From Leucobacter luti (GTDB taxonomy: Bacteria > Actinomycetota > Actinomycetes > Actinomycetales > Microbacteriaceae): a stretch of 64,000 nucleotides of DNA. The position numbers were made by a program, and so were the translations under genes. Position 1 is the first letter of the stretch. Each line of letters opens with the position of its first letter. Below the pieces are notes generated by a model. The model did not search any database. It worked only from the letters and a program-made list of their open reading frames with translations, and had not been told where the DNA came from. The stretch lies in assembly GCF_004217175.1 (NCBI RefSeq), contig NZ_SHKI01000004.1, positions 458,730-522,729 on the forward strand, in the 5' to 3' direction. Below are positions 1 through 10,572 of the stretch, piece by piece.

Positions 1-902
1 ACACCAACGTGCACACCAGCAGGCTGCGACGCCGGATCCACACCCGACACACTCGCCTCAACCGTCACACCCGACGCATCCGCAGCAGACACCGACGCCG
101 AACCCGACACACCTGTGGGCGGCTCTTCCTGCGCGGTGACAACGATCTCAACCGGCTGTGAGCTGGAGCCCGCGAACGCTACGGCGTCGTCCGGGGCGAA
201 GGTCGCCGCAATGGTGTGCGATCCGATTGCGAGATCTGAGAGCGTCAGCGTCGCGCCGGCCTCTGCCGCGGCGGCGCTGCCCAGCTGGGACTCGCCCTCG
301 GTAAACGTCACGGTTCCGGCCGCCGCGGGAGCGACCTGCGCGGTCAGGGTGACCTCGTCGCCCTCGACCGCTGTTGCCGCCGAAGCGCTCAGCGTCGTTG
401 CTGTCGCCGTCGGCTGCGCTGGCGGGAATACTGCGTCCCACTGCTCAGCAGAAATCTGGACGGGGACCTGGGCGACAATCACGTCTGCCTCGGGGTTCCC
501 GTGTGCGTACCACACGATCGCCTCGTACGCCTGCGCGGGGTCGAGGGAACCGGCCGGCACGTCATAGGCAAGCGTTCCGGCACCGCCGGGCAGAGCAACG
601 GTGGGCAGGAATGCGCCTGACCCAATCGTCGCCGTCGTGCCAGCGGGAGTGAGCGCCGCGTAGACGCCGGCCTTGCCGCTGGGCACGCTGATCCCGGAGA
701 CTGCCACCTCAAGCCGGATCCCGGCGGTGGTCGCGCTCGACACCGTCGGAGTGACGACCGGCGCTGCAAGAGCTGCGTCCGCCTGAGCTTCGGCTATGGG
801 CTCCGCGGATGCAACACTCGTTCCGAGTACCGTTCCACCAAAAACCAGCGCCGTCGCGAGTACCGCCGAGATCGCCCCGCGAATCCCCCGTTGTGCAAAC
901 AT
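1..902 (-). CDS. secreted Ig-like repeat surface protein, 3' end outside window
   Basis: About 300 residues are visible and the C-terminus lies beyond the window edge. A signal peptide (residues 1-33, cleavage after ASA) predicts export. Residues about 45-160 form a beta-rich module with phrases such as GVYAALTP and VPAGSLDPAQAYEAIVW, which I recognise from actinobacterial surface proteins related to HtaA haem-uptake proteins. Residues about 165-255 look like a bacterial Ig-like domain (GTVTF, GSHTIAATF), and a second copy of the first module begins near residue 260. ATG at 902 is preceded by AGGAG. A DtxR/IdeR-like palindrome lies 80 bases upstream, so iron control is plausible. Haem binding is not shown by the visible part. 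Confidence 0.75.
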   Translation of the reverse strand, partial: MFAQRGIRGAISAVLATALVFGGTVLGTSVASAEPIAEAQADAALAAPVVTPTVSSATTAGIRLEVAVSGISVPSGKAGVYAALTPAGTTATIGSGAFLPTVALPGGAGTLAYDVPAGSLDPAQAYEAIVWYAHGNPEADVIVAQVPVQISAEQWDAVFPPAQPTATATTLSASAATAVEGDEVTLTAQVAPAAAGTVTFTEGESQLGSAAAAEAGATLTLSDLAIGSHTIAATFAPDDAVAFAGSSSQPVEIVVTAQEEPPTGVSGSASVSAADASGVTVEASVSGVDPASQPAGVHVG

Positions 903-981
903 GCGAATACTGCTCCTCATCTTGGCTGTACGACCGGCACCGAGGACTGGCGTGTCTGCACCCCCAACCCATACATCAGAT

Positions 982-1000
982 TCAGGTGAGGCAACCCTTA
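982..1000 (-). promoter_or_regulatory. DtxR/IdeR-like iron box
   Basis: The plus strand reads TCAGGTGAGGCAACCCTTA. Its reverse complement matches the actinobacterial iron-box consensus TWAGGTWAGSCTWACCTWA at 15 of 19 positions by hand alignment. It lies about 80 bases upstream of the surface-protein start at 902, and a TTGCCT hexamer that could serve as -35 falls inside it. Confidence 0.55.
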
Positions 1001-1022
1001 CAAAGTGCGCAGCTATTAGTCT

Positions 1023-1035
1023 GACGAATATCGTC
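1023..1035. promoter_or_regulatory. small inverted repeat between divergent genes
   Basis: The sequence GACGA-ATA-TCGTC forms five-base arms, embedded in a direct repeat GTCTGA-N8-GTCTGA (1019-1038). It lies between the surface-protein gene and msrB, so it could be an operator for either. No family assignment is possible. Confidence 0.25.
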
Positions 1036-1155
1036 TGATGATGCAAGTTCGGATCCCGCTCGGCCGGATCTACCAGCGGAGTTCGGATTGTGTGCGCGTA
1101 CACTTGGGACCGGATACAGCACCGCCCTGGGCCTCACCGCTGGTTGGAGATACAC

Positions 1156-1596
1156 ATGAGCAAGACAAGCGACTCCACGAACTACCCGTTCCAGCTCTCG
1201 GACAGCGAGTGGCGTGAGCGGCTCGGCACCGAGGAGTACGCGATCCTGCGCGAGGCAGCCACCGAGCGCGCCGGCACCGGTGAACTGCTCGACGAGGAGC
1301 GCGACGGCCTGTATCGCTGCCGTGCCTGCGGCAACGAGCTGTTCGTCGCCGGAACCAAGTTCGATTCAGGCTGCGGCTGGCCGAGCTTCTACGAGAGCGT
1401 GCGTCCCGGCGCGGTCGAGCTGCTCGAGGATCGGAGCCTCGGAATGACGCGCACTGAGGTGCGCTGCGCGCAGTGCGGTTCGCACCTGGGGCACGTGTTC
1501 CCCGACGGATTCGGCACCCCCACCGGAGATCGGTACTGCATGAACTCGCTCGCCCTGAGCTTCGAGGCCGGCGCTTCCCCCGAACTCGACGCGTGA
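1156..1596 (+). CDS. msrB: peptide-methionine (R)-S-oxide reductase MsrB
   Basis: Reduces the R-epimer of methionine sulfoxide in oxidised proteins, a cytoplasmic repair enzyme. The 146-residue protein has the full family pattern: zinc-binding CRAC (Cys55, Cys58) and CAQC (Cys104, Cys107), the SGCGWPSF segment with Cys73, and the catalytic RYCMNS motif with Cys128 (cysteine, not selenocysteine). ATG at 1156 was chosen because GGAG sits 6 bases upstream and the family N-terminus fits. A likely -10 (TACACT) lies at 1099-1104. The stop overlaps the next start as GTGA, indicating coupling to the nitroreductase. Both fit oxidative-stress or redox functions. Confidence 0.96.
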   Translation: MSKTSDSTNYPFQLSDSEWRERLGTEEYAILREAATERAGTGELLDEERDGLYRCRACGNELFVAGTKFDSGCGWPSFYESVRPGAVELLEDRSLGMTRTEVRCAQCGSHLGHVFPDGFGTPTGDRYCMNSLALSFEAGASPELDA

Positions 1597-2144
1597 ACGC
1601 CGACCCCGCCGCGCTCGCGGCGATTCGGGATCGGCGATCCCACTCGAAGGTCACCGACGACGCTCCTCCAGAAGCGCTCCTGGCCGAGTTCGTCGGCGCG
1701 ATGTCGAGCATCGCCGACCACTCCGGGCTGCGCCCCTGGCGGCTCATCGAGCTGCGCGGCGACGCGCGGCTGCGGCTGGGCGAAGGGCTCGCCGCTGCGG
1801 CTGGTGAAAAGCGCGAGAAGTACCTCGCGAAAGCGACTCGCGCGCCGCTCGTGCTCGCGATTGTGGTGACGCCGAGAATCAACCACAAGGTCCCCGTGTG
1901 GGAACAAGAGGCCGTCGCGAGCGGTGTCGCGCACGCCCTCGGGCTGCTGCTGCACGAGGCCGGCTGGGGCTCGATCTGGCGCACCGGCCCGCTCACTCGC
2001 ACCGCACCCGTACACGAGGCGCACGAGCTCGCGCCCGAGGAGTACCTGCTCGGCTGGCTGTACGTGGGCGGGATCCCCGAGCGGGATCGCAAGACGAAGC
2101 CGCGCAAGCCGCTCGATCCGGCGCGGCACCTGAGCGCGCTCTAG
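1593..2144 (+). CDS. nitroreductase family protein
   Basis: A 183-residue FMN-dependent nitroreductase-fold protein of the small YdjA-like type. Visible features are the N-terminal RRSHSK segment where FMN phosphate contacts usually lie, the EQEAVASGVAHALGLLLHEAGWGSIWRTG helix region, and a C-terminal LGWLYVGGIPERDRK segment typical of the family. The GTG start overlaps the msrB stop by four bases, so translation is probably coupled. The natural substrate cannot be told from sequence. No longer start is needed, because upstream codons lie inside msrB. Confidence 0.85.
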   Translation: MNADPAALAAIRDRRSHSKVTDDAPPEALLAEFVGAMSSIADHSGLRPWRLIELRGDARLRLGEGLAAAAGEKREKYLAKATRAPLVLAIVVTPRINHKVPVWEQEAVASGVAHALGLLLHEAGWGSIWRTGPLTRTAPVHEAHELAPEEYLLGWLYVGGIPERDRKTKPRKPLDPARHLSAL

Positions 2145-2239
2145 CGTGCCGCCGCACGGTCTCAGCCCGCGCGAAGCGGTGCCGGATCGCGCGTCATCGC
2201 AACCCGCGTGCGGCCCCGCGCGGCGTGCCCGGCCGAGCG

Positions 2240-3187
2240 CTAGCGCCCCGCCGCTCCGCGCCACGGAATCGCGGCGACGACCACGGCGAGGAGCGCGACC
2301 GCGGCGCCCGCAATCAGCCCCTGCGTGAGCCCTCCGGCGAGCGGCGCACCGGCCTCGAACGCGACGGCGGCGATCAGCTGGCCGGCAACATTCGACATGC
2401 TCAGCAGGAGTACGCCAGCCGTGCGCACGAGCATCGCCGCGACGGCAATGAAGATGGTGCCCACGAATCCGCCAATGTAGTAGAACGGCGAGGTGGGCCA
2501 CACCTCGGGCCACCCCATGAGCGCAACAGAGACGCACGCGATCAGCACGAGCAGCACCGATCCGACCACGAAGTTAATGAACGTCGACGTGACCGCGCTG
2601 TGCGAGGCAGCGCGCACGAGCCCGTTCACCATCGACTGCGCTGAGACGAGCACGCCCACGACCACCGGGAAGATGACGAGCCACAGCACACCGCTACCGC
2701 CCGCATCGATGCCGACTGAGAGCGCGACCGCGAGCACCGCAAGCACGGTGCCGACGATTCTGGTGGGGGTCGGATCGATCCGTCCGCCGGGTCCGAGGCC
2801 TGCGCGATCGAGCACCAGCCCGCCCAGCACCTGCCCGGCGACGATGCCGACCGTGAACAGGGCGAGGCCAGTGAGCGGCGCAACGAGCCCCTGACTCAGC
2901 ACGAACGACGCGCCACCGACGCCGCCGAGCAGCGTCCACACGGGCAGGCGCCCCGCCCGAATCTCGGTGTTGAGCGCGCTGAATCCCCTACGCCCTGAGC
3001 GCGACACTGCGAGCACGATGCACATGATTACGAGACCGATGCTGAACGATACCGCCGCGGTCACGTACCCGTTGCCGAGCTGCTGGCTGAGGCCACCGTT
3101 AATCCGCGACTGCAGGGCGACGAGCACGCCCGCGAGGCCGGAGCCAAGAAGGGCGGCCCAAACGGGGAAGGATCCTGTGCGACTCAC
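2240..3187 (-). CDS. DMT-superfamily membrane protein, DUF606/YdcZ type
   Basis: A 315-residue inner-membrane protein with about ten hydrophobic helices arranged as two similar halves: an N-half from residue 8 (LLGSGLAGVLVALQSRINGG) and a C-half from about residue 160 (VLVSAQSMVNGLV). The repeated VALQSRINGGL/VSAQSMVNGLV signature is typical of DUF606 transporters in the drug/metabolite superfamily. The substrate is unknown. The GTG start is six bases downstream of TAGGGT (3194-3199), consistent with a leaderless transcript. It is a single gene facing msrB-nitroreductase. Confidence 0.85.
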   Translation of the reverse strand: MSRTGSFPVWAALLGSGLAGVLVALQSRINGGLSQQLGNGYVTAAVSFSIGLVIMCIVLAVSRSGRRGFSALNTEIRAGRLPVWTLLGGVGGASFVLSQGLVAPLTGLALFTVGIVAGQVLGGLVLDRAGLGPGGRIDPTPTRIVGTVLAVLAVALSVGIDAGGSGVLWLVIFPVVVGVLVSAQSMVNGLVRAASHSAVTSTFINFVVGSVLLVLIACVSVALMGWPEVWPTSPFYYIGGFVGTIFIAVAAMLVRTAGVLLLSMSNVAGQLIAAVAFEAGAPLAGGLTQGLIAGAAVALLAVVVAAIPWRGAAGR

Positions 3188-3193
3188 CCACCC

Positions 3194-3199
3194 ACCCTA
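3194..3199 (-). promoter_or_regulatory. -10 element, leaderless start
   Basis: TAGGGT (minus strand) ends six bases before the GTG at 3187, placing the predicted +1 on the start codon. No Shine-Dalgarno and no clear -35 are visible. Confidence 0.45.
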
Positions 3200-3363
3200 C
3201 CTCCGCCCGCGGGGCGCGCCAGCGGGCGCCGCACCCGGGGGCGCCCGCCCGGGTGCGGTCCGGCGGCCGGTCCGGGCACGAGCCGGCGCCCGGTCCGGAC
3301 ACGAGCCGGCGCCCGGTCCGGGCGCGGTCCGGCCCGGACCGCGCACGAGCGGCGGATCCGTGG

Positions 3364-3425
3364 ACGAGCGTGCGGCTTCACCACCACAGCGAAGCCGCAC
3401 ACTCGTCACGAAGCCGCACACTCGT
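3364..3425. repeat. 62-base palindromic element, copy 1
   Basis: Left arm ACGAGCGTGCGGCTTC, an 11-base spacer, right arm GAAGCCGCACACTCGT, a CAC linker, then the right arm again. Three copies of exactly the same length occur at 26041, 26289 and 26473. It can fold into alternative hairpins using either right arm. Confidence 0.85.
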
Positions 3426-3635
3426 GGAGGGGCCGGACGGAAGGGCCCCCGGGAGCACCGGGCGAAGCCGCACACTCGTGGAAAGGCCCGGAGAAAGCGC
3501 CGAGCGGGAGCCCAAGCGGGAGCCCGAGCGAAGCCGCACACTCGTGGAGGGGCCGGGCGGAAGGGCCCCCGGGAGCACCGGGCGGAAGCGCCTACGGAAA
3601 CGCTCGCCGCGAGGCCCGCGCGAACGGAAAAACAG

Positions 3636-3708
3636 AGCCGCCTATCGGACTCGAACCGATCACCTGCGCTTTACAAGGGCGCTGCTCTACCAGATGAGCT
3701 AAGGCGGC
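3636..3708 (-). tRNA. tRNA-Thr (anticodon TGT)
   Basis: Read on the minus strand, the 73-base gene folds as a cloverleaf: acceptor GCCGCCT pairs with AGGCGGC, the D-arm is GCTC...GAGC, the anticodon loop is CTTGTAA (anticodon TGT, threonine ACA codons), and the T-loop is GGTTCGAGTCC. The discriminator base is T and CCA is not encoded. The anticodon stem is GCGCC/AGCGC, leaving a C-A mismatch at position 31-39 next to the loop. A T-rich run follows the 3' end. Confidence 0.95.
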
Positions 3709-3711
3709 ATA

Positions 3712-3737
3712 TGGGGCGGCCCTCACGGACCGCCCCA
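3712..3737 (-). terminator. hairpin between the DsbA-like gene and tRNA-Thr
   Basis: TGGGGCGG at 3712-3719 pairs with CCGCCCCA at 3730-3737, with a partly paired inner part. It lies directly after the stop of the upstream minus-strand gene. There is no strong T-run. Confidence 0.5.
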
Positions 3738-3743
3738 CACATT

Positions 3744-4700
3744 CTACTCAGACTTTGCGTCGTCCGACTTGTCCTTGTTCTGCTCGAACTCGCCCTTGAC
3801 CTTCAGGAGGTAGGACTCGAGATCGCCGTCGCGGGCCTGGTTCCACTGCTGCCCGTTCACGATGACGGTCGGCGTGGAAACGAGGCGCTGCGGCTCGCCC
3901 GCGGGCTGCGGGGTGGCACCGTCGGAGCTGAGGAGCTGCGCGCCCTTTGCGAGGCCCAGAATCCCGTTCTCGCTCGCGGTCTTGTAGTTCGCCGAGATGA
4001 AGTTGCCGAAGCGGACATCCTTCACGCACTGCCGCAGCTCGGTGGTCAGCTCGGCACCCGCGGACTCCGCCTGGGCGAGCAGCTGCTCGTCGGTGAGGCC
4101 GGTGGTGCCCTCAGAGGGCTGGACCTCTGCGCTGAGCAGGCGGTTGTGCAGCGCGAACGCCACGTCCGGCTGCTCCTCGACCACGCAGGAGACAAGGTTC
4201 GCCGCGCGGGTCGAGTACTTCGCGCCGAGCGAGGCGCTGTCGAGGAAGTTCAGCGGGTAGACCTCGAGCTCGATGTCGCCTGCGCCGACGTAGTTCTCGA
4301 GCATGGTGCCGTACTGCTGCTCGAACGCGCCGCACGCGGGGCACATGTAGTCCACGTACACGGTGACGTCGAGTGGCAGCTCATCGCGGTTTACCTCGCG
4401 GGCCTGGCGCTCCTCCCCCGAGGCGAGCGCCTCACTGGGGACGACCTTGAGGTCCTTGGTGAACACCACGCCGCCGGAGGCCATGTTCTCCGGGCCGGGG
4501 CCGGCCGGCTTCATGGTTTGCGTCAGCACGAGTGCGACGATCCCGAGGATTGCCAGCACGCCGACGACGATGCCGCCCTGCAGGAAGAGGCGATTGCGCT
4601 TTTCGCGCTTCTTCTCCTGCTCGCGCGCCAGGCGTGCCTGCTCGCGCGCCTGCGTGCGGCGCTCGTTCTTCGACGGGCGACTGTTACTCTCGCTTGCCAT
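3744..4700 (-). CDS. membrane-anchored DsbA-family thioredoxin-fold protein
   Basis: A 318-residue protein with a basic, lysine/arginine-rich cytoplasmic N-terminus (residues 1-38), one transmembrane helix (about 40-62) and an extracytoplasmic DsbA-type domain. The redox motif is CPAC (Cys120-Cys123) after VTVYVDYM. The cis-proline region is STPTVIVNG near residue 280. It probably forms or isomerises disulfides in exported proteins, which suits its place downstream of secA on the same strand. ATG at 4700 has a good ribosome site (GGGAG). Two further cysteines in the helical insertion may make a structural pair. Confidence 0.9.
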   Translation of the reverse strand: MASESNSRPSKNERRTQAREQARLAREQEKKREKRNRLFLQGGIVVGVLAILGIVALVLTQTMKPAGPGPENMASGGVVFTKDLKVVPSEALASGEERQAREVNRDELPLDVTVYVDYMCPACGAFEQQYGTMLENYVGAGDIELEVYPLNFLDSASLGAKYSTRAANLVSCVVEEQPDVAFALHNRLLSAEVQPSEGTTGLTDEQLLAQAESAGAELTTELRQCVKDVRFGNFISANYKTASENGILGLAKGAQLLSSDGATPQPAGEPQRLVSTPTVIVNGQQWNQARDGDLESYLLKVKGEFEQNKDKSDDAKSE

Positions 4701-4759
4701 AGGTATATCTCCCAGTAGGTCCGCAGACGCGGATCACGGTTCGGTGAGGGGCTGACGCC

Positions 4760-7516
<2,757 letters not shown>

Positions 7517-7638
7517 GTTGTCTCTCCTGTATGTTTACACGGATCGCAGACCCGCCAAGCGGAGCCACCGTTGTTGCCTAATTGTGACAACACTTCAGCT
7601 TAGCAACGCCGCACAGCGACCCGCTGAGAATGGCATTA

Positions 7639-7655
7639 TTTTGAATCATTCAAAA
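7639..7655 (+). promoter_or_regulatory. perfect palindrome, probable FurA operator
   Basis: TTTTGAATCATTCAAAA is a perfect 8+1+8 inverted repeat ending six bases before the furA -10 (7662-7667). It covers the -35 region, so binding would block furA transcription. AT-rich autoregulatory operators are known for FurA/CatR peroxide sensors. The base composition is unlike the surrounding high-GC DNA. Confidence 0.75.
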
Positions 7656-7661
7656 CAACGC

Positions 7662-7667
7662 TATAAT
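7662..7667 (+). promoter_or_regulatory. -10 TATAAT of furA, leaderless start
   Basis: A perfect TATAAT hexamer ends six bases before the GTG at 7674, putting the predicted transcription start on the start codon. No ribosome-binding site is present. Leaderless furA mRNAs are known in other actinobacteria. Confidence 0.75.
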
Positions 7668-7673
7668 TGGGGT

Positions 7674-8114
7674 GTGACATCAACCCAGCACGCCCCCGCA
7701 GCCGCGGCACAGCTGAGCGCGGCCGGACTCAGGTCCACCGCGCCGCGCCGCGCCGTGCTCGAGATCCTCGCCGAGGGTGGCCACTGGGAGGCCAGCGACA
7801 TGTACGAGCGGCTGCGCGAGCAGCTGCCCGGCACCTCGCTGCAGGCGGTCTACGGGGTCCTGAGCGCGCTGACCGAGGCGGGGCTCGCGCGCCGCATCTC
7901 CCCGGTGGGCGGCCCGGCACAGTACGAGGCCCACGTTGGCGACAACCACCATCACCTTGTATGTCGCGACTGCGGCCGCATGGAAGACGTGCCGTGCGTG
8001 GTGGGGAGCGCACCGTGCCTCACCCCGTCGGACACCCACGGCTTTGTCGTCGAAACCGCAAACATCACTTTCCTCGGCCGGTGCGCGGCGTGCGCCGCCG
8101 CACTCCGCACCTGA
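7674..8114 (+). CDS. furA: Fur-family peroxide sensor FurA/CatR
   Basis: A 146-residue metal-dependent repressor. An N-terminal winged helix (residues 10-80, with STAPRRAVLEIL and LQAVYGVLSAL) is followed by a dimerisation/metal domain with HHH at 92-94 and two CxxC zinc pairs (97/100 and 137/140). It stands 66 bases upstream of katA on the same strand, the classic FurA-KatA arrangement, so it probably represses catalase until peroxide oxidises it. GTG at 7674 was chosen because of the TATAAT six bases upstream. The palindrome at 7639-7655 is the probable autoregulatory site. Confidence 0.93.
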   Translation: MTSTQHAPAAAAQLSAAGLRSTAPRRAVLEILAEGGHWEASDMYERLREQLPGTSLQAVYGVLSALTEAGLARRISPVGGPAQYEAHVGDNHHHLVCRDCGRMEDVPCVVGSAPCLTPSDTHGFVVETANITFLGRCAACAAALRT

Positions 8115-8180
8115 TCCGTCGGGCGCGCAGCACCCACAGCTTTCATTCGTCCCTGTATCCCCCAGCATTAGAGAGGCATC

Positions 8181-9638
8181 ATGACTGAGAAACAGCCCAC
8201 CACTACGCAGACCGGCACCCCGGTTGCGAGCGACGAGCACTCGCTCACCGTCGGCGCGAACGGCTCGACGGCGCTGCACGATCACTACCTGATCGAGAAG
8301 CTTGCGTCCTTCAACCGCGAGCGTGTGCCCGAGCGCAACCCGCACGCCAAGGGCGGCGGCGCGTTCGGCGAGTTCGTGGTCACCGAGGACGTGTCGAAGT
8401 ACACCCGCGCGGCAGCGTTCCAGCCGGGCGCCAAGAGCGAGACGCTGATCCGTTTCTCGTCGGTCGCCGGCGAACAGGGCTCCCCCGACACCTGGCGCGA
8501 CGTGCGCGGCTTCTCGCTGCGTTTCTACACCACCGAGGGCAACCTCGACATCGTCGGCAACAACACCCCGACGTTCTTCATCCGCGACGGGATCAAGTTC
8601 CCCGACTTCATCCACTCGCAGAAGCGCCTGGGCGCATCCGGGCTGCGCGATGCAGACATGCAGTGGGACTTCTGGACCCTCTCCCCGGAGTCCGCGCACC
8701 AGGTCACGTACCTCATGGGCGACCGCGGCCTCTCGAAGAGCTGGCGTCACCTCAACGGCTACGGCTCGCACACCTACCAGTGGATCAACGCGGCCGGCGA
8801 GCGCTTCTGGGTGAAGTACCACTTCATCTCCCAGCAGGGCGTGGAGCACATGTCCCCCGAGGACGCCGAGCGGATTGCCGGCTCGGACGCCGATTTCTAT
8901 CGGCGCGACCTGTTCGACGCGATCGACCGCGGCGAGTTCCCCTCGTGGGACGTCGAGGTGCAGATCATGCCCTACGAAGAGGCGAAGACGTACCGCTTCA
9001 ACCCGTTCGACCTCACCAAGGTGTGGCCGAAGGCGGACTACCCGCGCATCAAGGTCGGCACGTTCACGCTGAACCGCAACCCGCGCAACTTCTTCGGGGA
9101 GATCGAGCAGGCGGCGTTCTCGCCCGGCAACCAGGTGCCCGGTACCGGCATCTCGCCCGACAAGATGCTGATGGCTCGCGTCTTCTCGTACCCGGACGCG
9201 CAGCGCCACCGTATCGGCACGAACTTCAACCAGCTGCCGGTCAACCAGCCCCACGTTGCCGAGACGCACAACTACATGCACGAGGGCAACATGCGGTTCC
9301 ACTTCAACGGACCGGAGCACCGCACCTACACGCCGAACTCGTACGGCGCAGCCGGCGGACCGGCAGCCGACCCGCTCGCGGGTGTCGAGGCGCGCTGGGA
9401 GTCCGACGGCGAGCTGACGCGCACGGCGGCGACGCTGCGCGCTGACGACGACGATTTCGGTCAGGCCGGCACGCTGTACCGCGACGTGTTCGACGCGGCA
9501 GCCAAGGAGCGCTTCCACGCGGTGCTCGGCGGCCAGCTTGCATCGATCACGGTGCCCCGGATCCGCGAGCAGTTCTTCCAGTACTGGACGAACGTTGACG
9601 CGGAGCTCGGCCAGATCCTGCGCAGCAACGCCGCGTAG
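8181..9638 (+). CDS. katA: monofunctional haem catalase KatA
   Basis: A 485-residue small-subunit (clade 3) catalase that disproportionates hydrogen peroxide in the cytoplasm. Catalytic His55 lies in [13 protein letters not shown], the catalytic Asn in [13 protein letters not shown] (about 127/128), and the haem-ligand Tyr in [14 protein letters not shown] (about residue 335). The substitution NPHAKG for the common VHAKG does not affect the key His. ATG at 8181 has GAGAGG upstream. Cotranscription with furA is likely. A strong hairpin ends the operon. Confidence 0.97.
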   Translation: MTEKQPTTTQTGTPVASDEHSLTVGANGSTALHDHYLIEKLASFNRERVPERNPHAKGGGAFGEFVVTEDVSKYTRAAAFQPGAKSETLIRFSSVAGEQGSPDTWRDVRGFSLRFYTTEGNLDIVGNNTPTFFIRDGIKFPDFIHSQKRLGASGLRDADMQWDFWTLSPESAHQVTYLMGDRGLSKSWRHLNGYGSHTYQWINAAGERFWVKYHFISQQGVEHMSPEDAERIAGSDADFYRRDLFDAIDRGEFPSWDVEVQIMPYEEAKTYRFNPFDLTKVWPKADYPRIKVGTFTLNRNPRNFFGEIEQAAFSPGNQVPGTGISPDKMLMARVFSYPDAQRHRIGTNFNQLPVNQPHVAETHNYMHEGNMRFHFNGPEHRTYTPNSYGAAGGPAADPLAGVEARWESDGELTRTAATLRADDDDFGQAGTLYRDVFDAAAKERFHAVLGGQLASITVPRIREQFFQYWTNVDAELGQILRSNAA

Positions 9639-9650
9639 TTTCGCCCGGTG

Positions 9651-9681
9651 ACGGGGGGCCGCCCAGTGGGCGGCCCCCCGT
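9651..9681 (+). terminator. terminator after katA
   Basis: ACGGGGGGCCGCCC (9651-9664) pairs perfectly with 9668-9681 around a three-base AGT loop, followed by TCTGCGTTT. It starts 13 bases after the katA stop. Confidence 0.85.
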
Positions 9682-9699
9682 TCTGCGTTTCCCCGGCAA

Positions 9700-9705
9700 T
9701 ACTCT
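9700..9705 (+). promoter_or_regulatory. -10 element, leaderless start of mannose synthase gene
   Basis: TACTCT ends six bases before ATG 9712, just after the katA terminator. Confidence 0.5.
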
Positions 9706-9711
9706 GCCAGG

Positions 9712-10494
9712 ATGGGCGGTATGCAGCCGCCGGACGATCCCCCCGCGCGCGGGGGTGTCCTCGTGTTGCTGCCCACGTACAACGAACGGGCCACGCTTCC
9801 CGGCACGGTTGCGGGTGTGCTCCACCACCTGCCGCTGGCCCAGATCCTGATCATCGACGACGGGAGCCCCGACGGGACCGGCAGGATCGCCGACCAGCTC
9901 GCCGACCACCCGCGCGTCTCGGTGCACCACCGAGCGGGGAAGCTAGGCCTCGGAACGGCGTACGTCTGGGGATTCCAGGCCGCGATCGACCGCGGGTACG
10001 ACTACGTCGTGGCGATGGACTCCGACGGATCGCACCTGGTCAGCGAGCTTCCCGCGCTGGTGGCCGCAGCGGAGGCCGGCGCCGGCCTCGTGATTGGCGC
10101 GCGCTGGGTGCCCGGCGGGAAGATCGTGAACTGGCCCTGGTACCGGCGCTGGATCTCGCGCACCGGTACGGCGGTGGCGCGGATCGCGCTCAAGTCTCGG
10201 CTGCACGACCTCACGAGCGGCTTCCGCGTGCTCGACACGTCCTGGTTGCGGCGGCTCGACACCGCTGCACTCGACTCGCAGGGCTACGCGTTCCAGGTCG
10301 AGACGGCATGGACGCTTGAGCGCATGGGGTGCCCGATCACCGAGGTGCCCATCACCTTCGTGGAGCGCGTCGAGGGCCGCTCAAAGATGACGCCCGGAAT
10401 CGTGTGGGAGGCCCTGCGCGGGGTGCTCCGCTGGGGCTGGCGCCTGCGGTTCGGTGCCGGGTCCAGCGCGACGAAGCGCGGTGGCGCGGCCTGA
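9712..10494 (+). CDS. polyprenol monophosphomannose synthase, catalytic GT2 domain
   Basis: Transfers mannose from GDP-mannose to polyprenyl phosphate at the inner face of the membrane, making the lipid donor used by protein O-mannosyltransferases and glycolipid pathways. The 260 residues form a GT2 domain: LPTYNERATL near the N-terminus, IIDDGSPDGT for nucleotide binding, the metal-binding DSDGSH, and VPITFVERVEGRSKM near the end. No membrane domain is fused. ATG 9712 is favoured by the -10 at 9700-9705. ATG 9721, with AGGA upstream, is the alternative. A GT39 mannosyltransferase that would use its product lies at 43093. Confidence 0.9.
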   Translation: MGGMQPPDDPPARGGVLVLLPTYNERATLPGTVAGVLHHLPLAQILIIDDGSPDGTGRIADQLADHPRVSVHHRAGKLGLGTAYVWGFQAAIDRGYDYVVAMDSDGSHLVSELPALVAAAEAGAGLVIGARWVPGGKIVNWPWYRRWISRTGTAVARIALKSRLHDLTSGFRVLDTSWLRRLDTAALDSQGYAFQVETAWTLERMGCPITEVPITFVERVEGRSKMTPGIVWEALRGVLRWGWRLRFGAGSSATKRGGAA

Positions 10495-10519
10495 GTGGCC
10501 GGGCCCACCGCGCTTCGTC
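10470..10519 (+). terminator. hairpin overlapping the mannose synthase stop codon
   Basis: GACGAAGCGCGGTGG (10470-10484) pairs perfectly over 15 bases with 10505-10519. The left arm lies in the last codons and the stop lies in the 20-base loop. There is no T-run. Confidence 0.6.
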
Positions 10520-10530
10520 ATGCGACGCCG

Positions 10531-10567
10531 CTGCGGCCCGCCGAGGGGATCCCTCGGCGGGCCGCAG
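10531..10567. terminator. second hairpin between convergent genes
   Basis: A perfect 17-base stem (10531-10547 with 10551-10567) with a GAT loop between the convergent mannose synthase and hpf genes. It could end transcription from either side. No T-run is seen. Confidence 0.6.
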
Positions 10568-10572
10568 TGCGA

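Larger units (their letters stand above)
3188..3635. repeat. gene-free repeat cluster upstream of tRNA-Thr
   Basis: No credible gene. It holds GC-rich short repeats (CACGAGCCGGCGCCCGGTCC twice, about 3278-3318), one copy of a 62-base palindromic element (3364-3425), and two nearly identical copies of a roughly 55-base unit at 3409-3463 and 3529-3583, each starting GAAGCCGCACACTCGTGGAG. A third partial copy lies at 3463-3510. Open frames across it have arginine/glycine-rich composition and no domain. Confidence 0.8.

Noticed and set aside
902..1155. Riboswitch or structured leader upstream of msrB
   Set aside because: Only short dyads are visible, and a promoter with a short leader explains the region.
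3188..3635. Integration site of a mobile element at tRNA-Thr
   Set aside because: No integrase gene and no duplicated tRNA 3' end were seen. The neighbouring repeats are palindromic units, not attachment sites.
2967..4718. 583-codon plus-strand frame
   Set aside because: It crosses the repeat cluster, the tRNA and the antisense of the DsbA-like gene, so it cannot be a real gene.
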